Below, one piece after another: positions 16,692-25,708 of a stretch of DNA of 64,000 bases; position 1 is the stretch's first letter, and each line of letters opens with the position of its first letter. Position numbers and translations under genes: made by a program. The stretch is from contig NZ_CP109007.1 of assembly GCF_036226665.1 (NCBI RefSeq), positions 7,626,001 to 7,690,000 on the forward strand, read 5' to 3'. The notes beneath the pieces were generated by a model. The model searched no databases and was not told the origin of the DNA. It saw nothing but the letters and a program-made list of their open reading frames with translations. The stretch comes from Streptomyces sp. NBC_00691. Lineage in GTDB: Bacteria > Actinomycetota > Actinomycetes > Streptomycetales > Streptomycetaceae.

Positions 16692-18653
16692 CTAGCCGCT
16701 GAACCCGAGCACGGTGGTGAACCCGGACACGCCGTCGGCGTGGCCGGTGCCGACCAGCGTGGTGGCGGGTTCCTTGCGCCCGAAGCCCGCGGAGTACCAG
16801 CCCAGCGGCGGGTGGTTCTCCCCGCGATGCGCCCGCCAGGACAGCTCCCCGGGCAGGTCGAGCACCGCCGAGCGGTCCTCGCCGTCCCGGGTCCAGGTGA
16901 GCAGCGCCCGGTTCCCCGTCAGGTCGGCGGAGACGGCCGGACCCAGGTGGAACGCGAGACGCACCGCACCGGGGGCGCCGCGGACCTCGTCCACCACGCG
17001 CAGCTCCCGGCTGGCGGCGGTCAGTTCCACCCGGCGGCGGTGCACGGAGCGCTGGTAACCGTCGTGCTCGGCGCACCAGCGGGCCGTTCCCCCGGCGGGG
17101 CCGGGCGACGGGTCCGCCACCAGGACGCGGGTGCGGGCGTGCCGGGTCCACAGGAACGGACCGCCCGAGACGGACTGGTCGCCGCCGTCCCACTGCAGGG
17201 TGTTGTGGCCGAGGGTCGACCGGAAGTACTGCCGCCACTCGGGCTGCCCGTGGTAGCAGAACGTGCCCGGGTCGGCGAGCACGTCGACCCCGTCGTGCCG
17301 GACCTCCACGGACAGCGCGTCGGCGTGGGCGTGCGCGGCGATGGACAGGAACCCGTGCGGGCCGCCGTCGCAGCGGCACCAGATCTCCCCGGGGCCGCGC
17401 AGGATCGTCATGCCCGCGTCGGCGAAGTGGGCCGGCCGCCTCGCAGGGCGGGTCACCGCCGGTCCCGTGCTCGCGTACGGCCGGACGAGCGCGGCGAGCA
17501 GCGGCGTGCGGACATCGGTGCCCGTCACCTCCGGCCACCAGTCGAGCCGGCCGAACACGGCGCCCCCGGTGGCGAGGAGCGAGGCCCAGCGATCGGTGCC
17601 CGCGCCGTCCACGATGAGACCGTGCCCGTCGTCCGCGTCGCCCTGCCGCGGCGGCCGTAACCGGCCGTCCACGACGGCGGCGAGCGCGTCTGTCATCCGC
17701 AGCAGCACCAGCCGGACGGTCGCGGGGACCGGCAGGCCGGCCGCGTCCGCCTCGGCGACCGCGGCCAGGCCGAGTTCGAGCACCAGCCCGTGGTACTCGG
17801 TGGCCAGCTCACGGTTGAGGCCCGAGCCGAAGGTGTTGCTCCGCAGATGCCGGTCGAGGGACCGCATCGCGTCGGCCCGCCAGCCCGCCGACGACGGGAA
17901 CCACGCGAACGCGCAGGCCGCGGCGAGCTGACCGGCGGCCTCGGCGATGATGTGGTTGTTCGCCGAGGACCCCCGGCTGGGAAAGGCGGCCAGCCAGCGC
18001 TGGTGGTGCCAGATCTGCTTCCGCGCCACCGGGTTGTCCTCGAACAGCGCGGCCGCGCCCGGCCAGCCGTCCAGCAGCCGGCGGATCCACACCCAGGACA
18101 GGAGCCGGATCCCCAGTTCGATGCCGCTGATCCAGTGCACCCCGCGCAGCGGCGCGTTCGCCGCCCACCACAGCCGCAGGTGCTTCGCCACCCGCTCGGC
18201 GTACCGATCGTCCCCGGTGACCGCGTAGGCGGCGGCGAGCACGGTGAGGTACTGGTGCCGGGACAGCTCCCAGATCTGCTTGATGTCCCCGACCGTCTCC
18301 TCCTTCCGGTAGGGCACGTCGAAGGCGTACCCCCACGGGGCCCGCCGCCCGGTCTTCGGGTCGTACCACCAGTCCGGGTCGGTCAGGTCGTCGCGGTGCA
18401 CCCCGAAGTACTCGGCGTGCCCGGCCATCAGCCGGTCCGCCTCGGCGACGAGCCGCTTCGCCGCGTCCGGCGGCACGGCGGCGATCGTCCCGGCGGGCAG
18501 GACGGCGGTGAAGCGGGCGCCGGTCACGTCCGGCGCGTCCGGCAGCGCCGACCGCCAGCGCCGTCTGCGCACCGTGTCGCCGACCCGTCCGCCGACCTCC
18601 TGGGGCCCCATCCGGGACAACCGCCGGAGGTACCAGCCCGCACTCATGGTCAT
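16692..18653 (-). CDS. Heparinase II/III-family protein of the EPS locus
   Basis: 653 residues: an all-alpha toroid N-terminal half (WELSRHQYLTVLAAAYAVTGDDRYA, SSANNHIIAEAAGQLAAA) and a beta-sheet C-terminal half with HGFLSIAAHAHADALSVEVR and the FRSTLGHNTLQWDG block, the family signature. No signal peptide is visible, as is usual for copies encoded inside EPS operons beside a two-domain oxidoreductase. The family cleaves uronate-containing chains by beta-elimination, but these EPS-linked members have no proven reaction. Leu332 is encoded by TTA (17658-17660), the rare bldA codon. It overlaps the oxidoreductase by 4 nt. Confidence 0.87.
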   Translation of the reverse strand: MTMSAGWYLRRLSRMGPQEVGGRVGDTVRRRRWRSALPDAPDVTGARFTAVLPAGTIAAVPPDAAKRLVAEADRLMAGHAEYFGVHRDDLTDPDWWYDPKTGRRAPWGYAFDVPYRKEETVGDIKQIWELSRHQYLTVLAAAYAVTGDDRYAERVAKHLRLWWAANAPLRGVHWISGIELGIRLLSWVWIRRLLDGWPGAAALFEDNPVARKQIWHHQRWLAAFPSRGSSANNHIIAEAAGQLAAACAFAWFPSSAGWRADAMRSLDRHLRSNTFGSGLNRELATEYHGLVLELGLAAVAEADAAGLPVPATVRLVLLRMTDALAAVVDGRLRPPRQGDADDGHGLIVDGAGTDRWASLLATGGAVFGRLDWWPEVTGTDVRTPLLAALVRPYASTGPAVTRPARRPAHFADAGMTILRGPGEIWCRCDGGPHGFLSIAAHAHADALSVEVRHDGVDVLADPGTFCYHGQPEWRQYFRSTLGHNTLQWDGGDQSVSGGPFLWTRHARTRVLVADPSPGPAGGTARWCAEHDGYQRSVHRRRVELTAASRELRVVDEVRGAPGAVRLAFHLGPAVSADLTGNRALLTWTRDGEDRSAVLDLPGELSWRAHRGENHPPLGWYSAGFGRKEPATTLVGTGHADGVSGFTTVLGFSG

Positions 18654-20836
18654 CGAGCGCCCGCCAGGGTCACGGGCGCGCCACCGGCCAGACCGGCCTG
18701 TACGGCGAGGGTGGCCGCCGTGGTGGCGACCAGGGACTCCAGCGGCACCGGCATCGGCCCACCGGTGCGCACCGCCTTGACGAACGCGGCCAGCTCGGCG
18801 TTCTGCCCCTTGTTCCTGGCCTGCGGCAGCCGGGAGCTGACCCAGCGCTTGGTGCCGTAGACCGAGGCGCGGACGAAGTCGTCGAGCCGCAGCACCTTGC
18901 CGTCGGCGACGAGGTCCAGCGTCTCCTTGGGGAAGCTCGACGCTCCGGTGGTGACGTAGCTGATGGTGGCGGTGGACCCGTCCGGGTAGCGCAGCACGAC
19001 CTGGAGGTCGTCGCTGCCGGACGTCGAGACCGCGTACACCGAGACCGGATCGGCGCCGAGCAGCCAGCTCGCCGTGTCGATGAAGTGGCCGCCCTCACCG
19101 GCGAACCGCGAGCCCTCGGTGCCCTGCTGGAGGTACCAGCTGCCGTGCTGCAGCCGGCCCGCGTTGACCAGGTAACGGAGGTTCGCCGGGCCGGTCCGGA
19201 CGCCGAACCGGGCCTTGGCCTCCTGCAGCAGCGGCGCGAACCGGCGGTTGAAGCCGACCTGCAGCCGGTCGTTGCCGGACTCCTCCACGGCCGAGAGGAC
19301 CCCGGCCAGCTCGTCCTCGGAGAGGGCGAGGGGCTTCTCCACGAAGACCGACTTGCCGGCGAGCAGCGCCCTGCGGGTCAGTTCGGCGTGCGAGCTGTGC
19401 CGGGTGACGACGAACACCGCGTCGATGGATGCGTCGCCGAGCACCGCGTCGAGATCGGTGGTCGCCTCGGCGAAGCCGAACTTCCGCTGCGCGTTGGCCG
19501 CGGACAGCGCGGTCGTGGTGACCACGGTGGACAGTTCGACGCCGTCGCGCTTGGCCAGGTGCGGCAGCAGCATCGACGTCGCGTAGTTGCCCGCGCCGAC
19601 GAACGCGAGGCGCACCGGCGCGTTCGCCGGCCGGGACAGGGCGGGCGCTCCGGCACCGCGGCGGACCGCGGGCACGGCCACCGCCGGTGCCGGGGCCGAT
19701 GCCTCGTCCTTCTCCTCCGGGTACCGGAACAGCACGGCCACGGCCTTCAGGTCGCCGTCCTTCAGCCGCCGGTACGTGTCGACGGCGTCGTCGAAGCCGG
19801 CGACGTGGGACACCAGGGGCTCCACGTCGACACTGCCGCGGGCCATGAGGTCCAGGAAGCACGCCAGGTTGCGGCGCTCGGTCCAGCGGACGTAGCCGAT
19901 CGGGTAGTCCCGCCCCTCCAGCTCGTACTCCGGGTCGTAGCGCCCGGGGCCGTACGAGCGGGAGAACCGGACGTCCAGCTCCTTCTCGTAGTACGCGTTC
20001 CACGGCAGGTCCAGGCGGCACTTGCCGATGTCGACGACGCGGCCGCGGTCCCGGCACAGCCGGGCGGCGAGCTCGACGGGCTGATTGCTGCCGCCGCCGG
20101 CGGCCAGGTACACCTGGTCCACGCCGTGACCGTCGGTGAGTTCGGCGACGGCGGCCTCCACGGCCGTGGAACCGGGATCACCGCAGGCCACGGCGCCCAG
20201 GCGCTCGGCGAGCTCGCACCGCGCCGGGTCGGGGTCGGCCCCGACGACGCGGACGCCCGAGGCGGTGAGGAGCTGCACCACCAGCTGCCCGATCAGCCCG
20301 AGACCGATGACGAGCGCCGTTTCGCCGAGCTGCGGCTCGCCCTGCCGGACGCCCTGCATCGCGATCGATCCGACGGTGCCGAAGGCCGCGTACCGCGGCG
20401 CGAGGCCGTCCGGCACCTTGGCGTAGAGGTTCTTCGGCACCCAGTTCAGCTCGGCGTGCAGGGCGTGCTCGTTGCCCGCGCAGGCCACGACGTCGCCGAC
20501 CTTCACGTCGTCGACGCCGGGGCCGACCTGCTCCACCACGCCGCACAGCGAATAGCCCAGCGGGGTGTACGAGTCCAGCTTGCCCATCACCTTCTGGTAG
20601 GTGGCGGGAAGCCCGTTGGTCGCCACGCTCTGCATGACCTTGGCCACCTGGTCCGGGCGGGAGCGGGCCTTGCCCAGCATCGACATGCCGGCCTCGGAGA
20701 CCTTCATCAGCTCGGTCCCGGTCGATATCAGCGAGTAGGAGGTGCGGACGAGCACGCCGCCCGGCTTGCACCCCGGTACCGGCACGTCGAGCACCGCGAG
20801 TTCGCCGGTCTTGTAGTTCTGTACAACCTGTTTCAC
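18650..20836 (-). CDS. Two-domain oxidoreductase: zinc-type alcohol dehydrogenase fused to Gfo/Idh/MocA
   Basis: 728 residues. Residues 1-370 are a medium-chain dehydrogenase (NAD site ALVIGLGLIGQLVVQLL, DIGKCRLDLPWNAYYEKEL); residues about 405-728 are a Gfo/Idh/MocA oxidoreductase (FVGAGNYATSMLLPHL, the EKP motif in FVEKPLALSEDEL, then GEGGHFIDTASWL). The fusion occurs mainly in EPS loci next to heparinase II/III, exactly as here. It probably modifies a sugar by paired oxidation and reduction, but no reaction is known. GTG 20836 is preceded by AAGGGG at 7 nt spacing. Confidence 0.9.
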   Translation of the reverse strand: MKQVVQNYKTGELAVLDVPVPGCKPGGVLVRTSYSLISTGTELMKVSEAGMSMLGKARSRPDQVAKVMQSVATNGLPATYQKVMGKLDSYTPLGYSLCGVVEQVGPGVDDVKVGDVVACAGNEHALHAELNWVPKNLYAKVPDGLAPRYAAFGTVGSIAMQGVRQGEPQLGETALVIGLGLIGQLVVQLLTASGVRVVGADPDPARCELAERLGAVACGDPGSTAVEAAVAELTDGHGVDQVYLAAGGGSNQPVELAARLCRDRGRVVDIGKCRLDLPWNAYYEKELDVRFSRSYGPGRYDPEYELEGRDYPIGYVRWTERRNLACFLDLMARGSVDVEPLVSHVAGFDDAVDTYRRLKDGDLKAVAVLFRYPEEKDEASAPAPAVAVPAVRRGAGAPALSRPANAPVRLAFVGAGNYATSMLLPHLAKRDGVELSTVVTTTALSAANAQRKFGFAEATTDLDAVLGDASIDAVFVVTRHSSHAELTRRALLAGKSVFVEKPLALSEDELAGVLSAVEESGNDRLQVGFNRRFAPLLQEAKARFGVRTGPANLRYLVNAGRLQHGSWYLQQGTEGSRFAGEGGHFIDTASWLLGADPVSVYAVSTSGSDDLQVVLRYPDGSTATISYVTTGASSFPKETLDLVADGKVLRLDDFVRASVYGTKRWVSSRLPQARNKGQNAELAAFVKAVRTGGPMPVPLESLVATTAATLAVQAGLAGGAPVTLAGAR

Positions 20837-20852
20837 CGAAGTCCCCTTGTTC

Positions 20853-22787
20853 CTAAGCTTTCTCGTGCGTGTCCCGGCCGGACCCGGAGGTCGCGCCGCG
20901 ATACCAGTACTCGAGGGTCAGCACGTGCCAGAGATGCTTGGAGAAGTCCCGCTGCCCGGCGGCGTCCTCGGCGACCATGCGCGCCAGCGCGTCGCGGCGC
21001 AGGAAGCCGTTCCGGACGAGGACGCCGTCGTTCACCACCTCGCGCACCAGCGGGGCCAGATCCCGGCTCATCCAGGCCCGCAGCGGGGCGCTGAACAGAC
21101 CCTTGGGCCGGTACACGATCTCCCGTGGCAGGACCGAGGTGGCCGCCTCCTTGAGGACGGCCTTGCCCTGCCGCCCGACGATCTTGCGGTCGCCGGGCAC
21201 GGCGAACGCCGCCCTGACCACCTCGACGTCCACGTACGGCACCCGCACCTCGGTGGACGCGGCCATGCTCGACCGGTCCGTGTACGCGAGGTTCAGGCCC
21301 GGCAGGAACATCCGGGCGTCGCCCAGGCACATGCGGTTGACGAAGTCGTCGAGCTCGTTGTCCTCGTAGACGTCCGCGTGCTCGGTCAGCACGTCCCCGA
21401 CCGTCCCGGCCAGATCCGGGTTCACCAGGGCGAGCAGCTCCTCCTGGTCGTACATGGTGTAGCTGCGCCGGAACGCGGTCTCCTCCGGCAGGTCGGCGAA
21501 GGAGAGGAACCGCTTGGCGAAGCGCACCGACCGGTAGCCCCGGCGGGCCGTGGCCACCGGCAGCCGGTCCACCGCCGCGGACACCCCGCGCCGCAGCGGG
21601 CCCGGGACGCGCTGGTAGCGCAGCGCGATCGTGTTGGCCAGGTGCTTGCGGTACCCGGCGAACAGCTCGTCGGCCCCCATCCCCGAGAGCATCACCTTGA
21701 CCCCGGCCTCCCGGGCGGCCGAGCAGATCAGGAACGTGTTGATCGCGGCGGGGTCGCCGATCGGCTCGTCCAGGTGGTACGTCATCCGCGGCAGCAGATC
21801 GAGCACGTCCGGAGCGATCTCGATCTCGTGCAGGTCGACGCCGAACCGCTCGGCCACCTGACGCGCATAGCGGAGGTCGTCCGGCATCGCCTCGAACTTG
21901 GCGTCCTCGGCGCGGAACCCGATGGTGTAAGCGGAGATCCCGGGCCGGTCACGGGCCGCCAGGGCGGTCAGATAGCTGGAGTCGAGCCCTCCGGAGAGGA
22001 ACGTCGCCACGGGCACGTCGGCGAGCAGATGGCGCCGGGTCGACTCCTCGACGATGGCGGCCACGTCCGGCAGTTCGCCCCCGAGGGCCCGCTCTCGGCC
22101 CTCGGCGGCGACGTCCTTCAGGTTCCAGTACCGGCCCCGGTCCACCCGGCCGTCGGGCCGGACGCGCAGCCAGCTCCCCGGGGGCAGTTTCTCCGCCTCG
22201 CGGTACGCGCATCGCGAGTCCGGCACCCAGTAGTAGAGGAGCGAGGCCACCAGCGCCGCGTCGTCCACCCCCAGCGATCCGCCGGTGGCGGCGGCCAGCG
22301 CCTTCAGCTCGGAGGCGAAGACCAGACCCTCCCCGCGCCGGAGCAGGAACAGCGGCTTGATGCCGAGCTGGTCCCTGGCGAGCACCAGCTCCCCGGTGCG
22401 CTCGTCGAAGATCCCGAACGCGAACATGCCGCGCAGCCGGGGCAGACAGTCCGAGCCCCAGCGCCGCCACGCCTCCAGCAGCACCTCCGTGTCCGAGGTA
22501 CCGCGAAAGCGCACCCCGCCCGCCGCCAGCTCGGCCCGCAGCTCGGGCGCGTTGTACAGCTCGCCGTTGTACGTCAGCACGAGTCCGTCGGAGACCATCG
22601 GCTGCGCGCCGGTCTCCGACAGGTCGACGATCGCCAGCCGGCGGTGCCCGAGGTGCACCTCGCCGTCACCGGCGCGATGGCTGTACCGGCCCGCCCCGTC
22701 CGGACCGCGGTGCGCGAGGGTGTCGGTGAGCCGGTCGGTCACGACCTTCCCGTCCGGCCATCGGTACGTGCCTGCGATGCCACACAT
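20853..22787 (-). CDS. asnB: Glutamine-hydrolysing asparagine synthase-like amidotransferase
   Basis: 644 residues, full length. Cys2 of MCGIAG is the glutaminase nucleophile; RGPDG, YNGELYN and the ATP-pyrophosphatase motif SGGLDSS (265-271) are intact, as is GMGADELFAGYRKH. In EPS and exosortase loci, AsnB-like proteins often amidate a sugar acid rather than make asparagine. With a nucleotide-sugar 6-dehydrogenase in the same operon, amidation of a uronate is an attractive guess. It starts 3 nt after the upstream PCP gene stop. Confidence 0.9.
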   Translation of the reverse strand: MCGIAGTYRWPDGKVVTDRLTDTLAHRGPDGAGRYSHRAGDGEVHLGHRRLAIVDLSETGAQPMVSDGLVLTYNGELYNAPELRAELAAGGVRFRGTSDTEVLLEAWRRWGSDCLPRLRGMFAFGIFDERTGELVLARDQLGIKPLFLLRRGEGLVFASELKALAAATGGSLGVDDAALVASLLYYWVPDSRCAYREAEKLPPGSWLRVRPDGRVDRGRYWNLKDVAAEGRERALGGELPDVAAIVEESTRRHLLADVPVATFLSGGLDSSYLTALAARDRPGISAYTIGFRAEDAKFEAMPDDLRYARQVAERFGVDLHEIEIAPDVLDLLPRMTYHLDEPIGDPAAINTFLICSAAREAGVKVMLSGMGADELFAGYRKHLANTIALRYQRVPGPLRRGVSAAVDRLPVATARRGYRSVRFAKRFLSFADLPEETAFRRSYTMYDQEELLALVNPDLAGTVGDVLTEHADVYEDNELDDFVNRMCLGDARMFLPGLNLAYTDRSSMAASTEVRVPYVDVEVVRAAFAVPGDRKIVGRQGKAVLKEAATSVLPREIVYRPKGLFSAPLRAWMSRDLAPLVREVVNDGVLVRNGFLRRDALARMVAEDAAGQRDFSKHLWHVLTLEYWYRGATSGSGRDTHEKA

Positions 22788-22790
22788 GTC

Positions 22791-24314
22791 CTACCGCCCC
22801 TCCTGGTCGTCGTTGTCCGGAACCCGCGCCGCCCACATCGGCAGCCGCTCCGCCTTCCGCCGCCCGGTCCCGTTCGGCCGGGCCGGCCGTTCGCCCTCGC
22901 CGCGCGGCGCGGCGTGCGGCCCGTCCCACAGCGTGCCGTCGGTCCGGTCGGCCGGATCGGGGTCGATCAGCACCACACCGATGACCGCGATGCGCTGGTC
23001 CGCGAGGTGCCGCGCCACGGTGTGCAGCCAGGCGGCGCTGCCGTGCCCGGCGCGTACGACGAGGACCGTCCGGGTGCCCAGGTGCTGGAGGTCGGTCCAC
23101 GCCGTACCGGGTGCCACCGAGCCGACGCCGAGGCGCCGTTGCTGGTGCGGCACGGAGGCGGCGCGCTCGGCGCTCACCACCGTCGGGTCCTCCGGCTTCG
23201 GGCGGCGATGCGTGAGCGGCAGTCCGGGCAGACCGTCGATGACGGCCACGGGCCCGTCCGCCGCGAGCGCGCCGGCCAGGTCCAGGGCGATCCCGGTGGT
23301 GGCACGGGCGGAGCCCAGTTCGAGCAGCGACACCGCTCCCGCGGAGCCCCGGACGGTGCGGGCCAGGGATGCCGTGAGCCGGGTCCGGGCCGCCCGCGCC
23401 CGGCGGCGCTGCCACAACCGGGGTGACCGGCGGGGCAGTTCGGCGATGACGGAGGCGCCGAGGTTCGCCGCGATCTCCCGGCGCAGCACCGGGCGGTCCG
23501 CCACCACCGCGCCCACCGCGGCCACCGCGAGCCCGAGGGCGAGCCCCAGGGCCAGCCCGATCGCGGCGTTCATGGCGGCGGTCCTGGGCAGGGAGTGCCG
23601 CACCGCGCGGGGCGCGTCCACGATCTGCGTACCGGCGATGAGCCGGGGCGTGCCGATCCGCGCCTCCGCGGCGCGTCGGCCGAAGTCGGATATCTGCGAG
23701 GTGAGTTCGGCCCGGCGGGCGAAGAGCGACTCCATGTTCGCCGACACCTTCGGCCCGTTCTCCGCGGACCCCTCGCCGATGGCCTTGTCGACCTGGGCGA
23801 GGTCGGCCCGCAGCCGGTCCCGCTGGTCGAGCAGGGCCTTGGACTCGGCGTTCGCGGCTTCCCTTATGCGCCTGACGTGGTCCGCGACGAACGCGTCGGC
23901 GAGCGCCCGGGCGCGCGCCACGGCCTCCGCGTCGCTGTCACCCGCCACGTCGATCCGCAGCAGGTTGTTGGTCAGGCCGACACCCTCGTAGTCCTTCATG
24001 AACTCCTCGGGCTTCTCCCGGGAGCCGAGGGACCGCAGCGCCTGGTCGGCGATCCGGGTGGTCTGCAGCAGCGCGGCGTCGGTCCGGATGAGGGTCCCCG
24101 GGTCGTTGGGCTGGTCCTCCTGGTGTGCCACCAGGAGCTTGGTCGTCGCGGTCGGCGGGGGTGGCATCAGCACGGCCATGGCCACGCCGAGGAGGAGGCC
24201 GATGAGGGCCATGGAACCCCAGAGGCGGCGTCGCCTGCGGACCGCCACCACCAGCACCTGGAGGTCGAGCAGGGGAGCGGGGGACGCCGACTCCGGCGTC
24301 GTGCGGGTCGTCAC
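22791..24314 (-). CDS. Polysaccharide co-polymerase (Wzz-like) with degenerate BY-kinase-like domain, copy 2
   Basis: 507 residues. Two membrane helices (about 32-52 and 248-275) flank an extracytoplasmic coiled-coil region (RIREAANAESKALLDQRDRL, KVSANMESLFARRAEL), the Wzz/PCP plan. The cytoplasmic C-terminus resembles a BY-kinase domain (SLLELGSARATTGIALDLAGAL, AVIDGLPGLPL, VLVVRAGHGSAAWL) but the Walker A Lys-Thr pair is absent and no Tyr cluster is seen. It should set chain length and link Wzy to assembly. GTG 24314 overlaps the first PCP gene by 4 nt. Confidence 0.83.
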   Translation of the reverse strand: MTTRTTPESASPAPLLDLQVLVVAVRRRRRLWGSMALIGLLLGVAMAVLMPPPPTATTKLLVAHQEDQPNDPGTLIRTDAALLQTTRIADQALRSLGSREKPEEFMKDYEGVGLTNNLLRIDVAGDSDAEAVARARALADAFVADHVRRIREAANAESKALLDQRDRLRADLAQVDKAIGEGSAENGPKVSANMESLFARRAELTSQISDFGRRAAEARIGTPRLIAGTQIVDAPRAVRHSLPRTAAMNAAIGLALGLALGLAVAAVGAVVADRPVLRREIAANLGASVIAELPRRSPRLWQRRRARAARTRLTASLARTVRGSAGAVSLLELGSARATTGIALDLAGALAADGPVAVIDGLPGLPLTHRRPKPEDPTVVSAERAASVPHQQRRLGVGSVAPGTAWTDLQHLGTRTVLVVRAGHGSAAWLHTVARHLADQRIAVIGVVLIDPDPADRTDGTLWDGPHAAPRGEGERPARPNGTGRRKAERLPMWAARVPDNDDQEGR

Positions 24315-25708
24315 CCTTCACCCCCGGTCGCGTCGGCGCCGACCGCGACGGCCTGCGGGGCGGTACGGCGGGGACGGCCGGACGAGCGCGCGGGACGGGC
24401 CCAGACCGCGCCGGCGAGGACGGTGCCGACGACCTCGTGCCGGGCGTCGGCGCAGGCCTCGGCGATCCCCGCGAGTTCCCCTGCGGTCCAGCTGCCCGCG
24501 CTGACCACGACCACGGCACCGGACTCGCCCGCGCGGTCCGGCACCATCGGCCGGGACAGCGAGACCCCGACGACGTGCAGGACGAGCAGACCGCCGCCCG
24601 AGGAGTCCGGAGAGGAGTCGTTCCCGGCCTCGGCGACGAGCTGTTCGGCCGCCCGGCGGGCGACCTCGTCGCCGTCCGGGACGACGACCAGCAGCCGCCG
24701 GGGGGCCGGCAGCCGGTCCCGGAGGCGGGCGCACACCCGCCGGTACCGGATCCGCCGGCTCTCGTCGTCCCCGGAGGCTCCCGGGGCCGGGAGGTCCCAG
24801 CGGACGTCGACGCCGAGCAGACGGCGGAACAGTGCCCGGGGGCCACCGCCCTTCTTCCGGTGCGCGGCCCGTTCACCGGGGACGTCGACGGCGCCGAGCA
24901 GCGTCGTGCCCAGTGCCGCGGTGATGTCCGCCCCGGTGCGCGGCCGACGGCCCATGCGCGCGGCGGCGAGATGGCCGATGACCGCGCACAGGACGAACAG
25001 CAGCGCCCCGGCGACGATGAGCTGCACCCTCGTCGGCGGTGCCTCCCCGGCCGGCCGGGCCGCCGGGCCCATGACGACCATGGCGGGCCGGTCGTCGGTC
25101 GTCTCGGCCTTGTCCAGCTTGTCCACGGCCTCCTGCAGCGCGGTGCGCAGCTTCGCCAGCTCGGTACGGGTCTGCACGCTCTCCACGCTCTGCCCCGGAC
25201 CGGCCTCGTCGGCCAGCTCGTTGATGCGGCGGGTGGTCTTCACCACCAGCTGCCGCAGTGCCTCGGGCCGCGCCGCCGCCTCGGGGTCGCTCTCGGCTCC
25301 CATGATCTGCGCGGCGAAGGTGACGAACTGCTGGGCGACCGTGTCGGACAGACGCTGTGCGCGCTCCGGGGTGTCCGCCGTGCCCGAGATCTTGATGATG
25401 TTCCCGTCCGCGGCCTTGGCGCTCACCCGGTCCCGCAGCTCGATGCCGTCGACACCGGCCCAGCCGAGCTCGGCGGCCGCGCGGTCGACCACCACCGAAC
25501 TGGTCGCGATCTCCGCCTGGGTCAGCAGCTCGCGCTCCTCCCACGCCCCGGGCAGCAGCACCGATGCCGATGTCGTGTAGCGGGGCGGAAGAAGCAGGGA
25601 GGTGCCGTAGCCGAGGAGCGCGCCCACCACGGCCAGGACGGTGAGAAGGCGCCCACGCCGACGGAGGATCCGTCCGATCGTGACCAGACGTATGGTGTCA
25701 TCGCTCAA
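24311..25708 (-). CDS. Polysaccharide co-polymerase (Wzz-like), copy 1
   Basis: 465 residues. The N-terminal helix (LLTVLAVVGALLGYGTSLLLPPRYTTSASVLL outline, residues 20-52) and a second helix near 226-247 flank a helical region; GNIIKISGTADTPERAQRL is typical of actinobacterial Wzz proteins. The C-terminal 200 residues again look like an eroded nucleotide-binding domain (RRLLVVVPDGDEVARRAAEQL) without a P-loop lysine. It is adjacent to a second PCP gene, so the two may form a hetero-complex. The start is TTG 25708, overlapping the GT4 stop by 4 nt. Confidence 0.82.
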   Translation of the reverse strand: MSDDTIRLVTIGRILRRRGRLLTVLAVVGALLGYGTSLLLPPRYTTSASVLLPGAWEERELLTQAEIATSSVVVDRAAAELGWAGVDGIELRDRVSAKAADGNIIKISGTADTPERAQRLSDTVAQQFVTFAAQIMGAESDPEAAARPEALRQLVVKTTRRINELADEAGPGQSVESVQTRTELAKLRTALQEAVDKLDKAETTDDRPAMVVMGPAARPAGEAPPTRVQLIVAGALLFVLCAVIGHLAAARMGRRPRTGADITAALGTTLLGAVDVPGERAAHRKKGGGPRALFRRLLGVDVRWDLPAPGASGDDESRRIRYRRVCARLRDRLPAPRRLLVVVPDGDEVARRAAEQLVAEAGNDSSPDSSGGGLLVLHVVGVSLSRPMVPDRAGESGAVVVVSAGSWTAGELAGIAEACADARHEVVGTVLAGAVWARPARSSGRPRRTAPQAVAVGADATGGEG

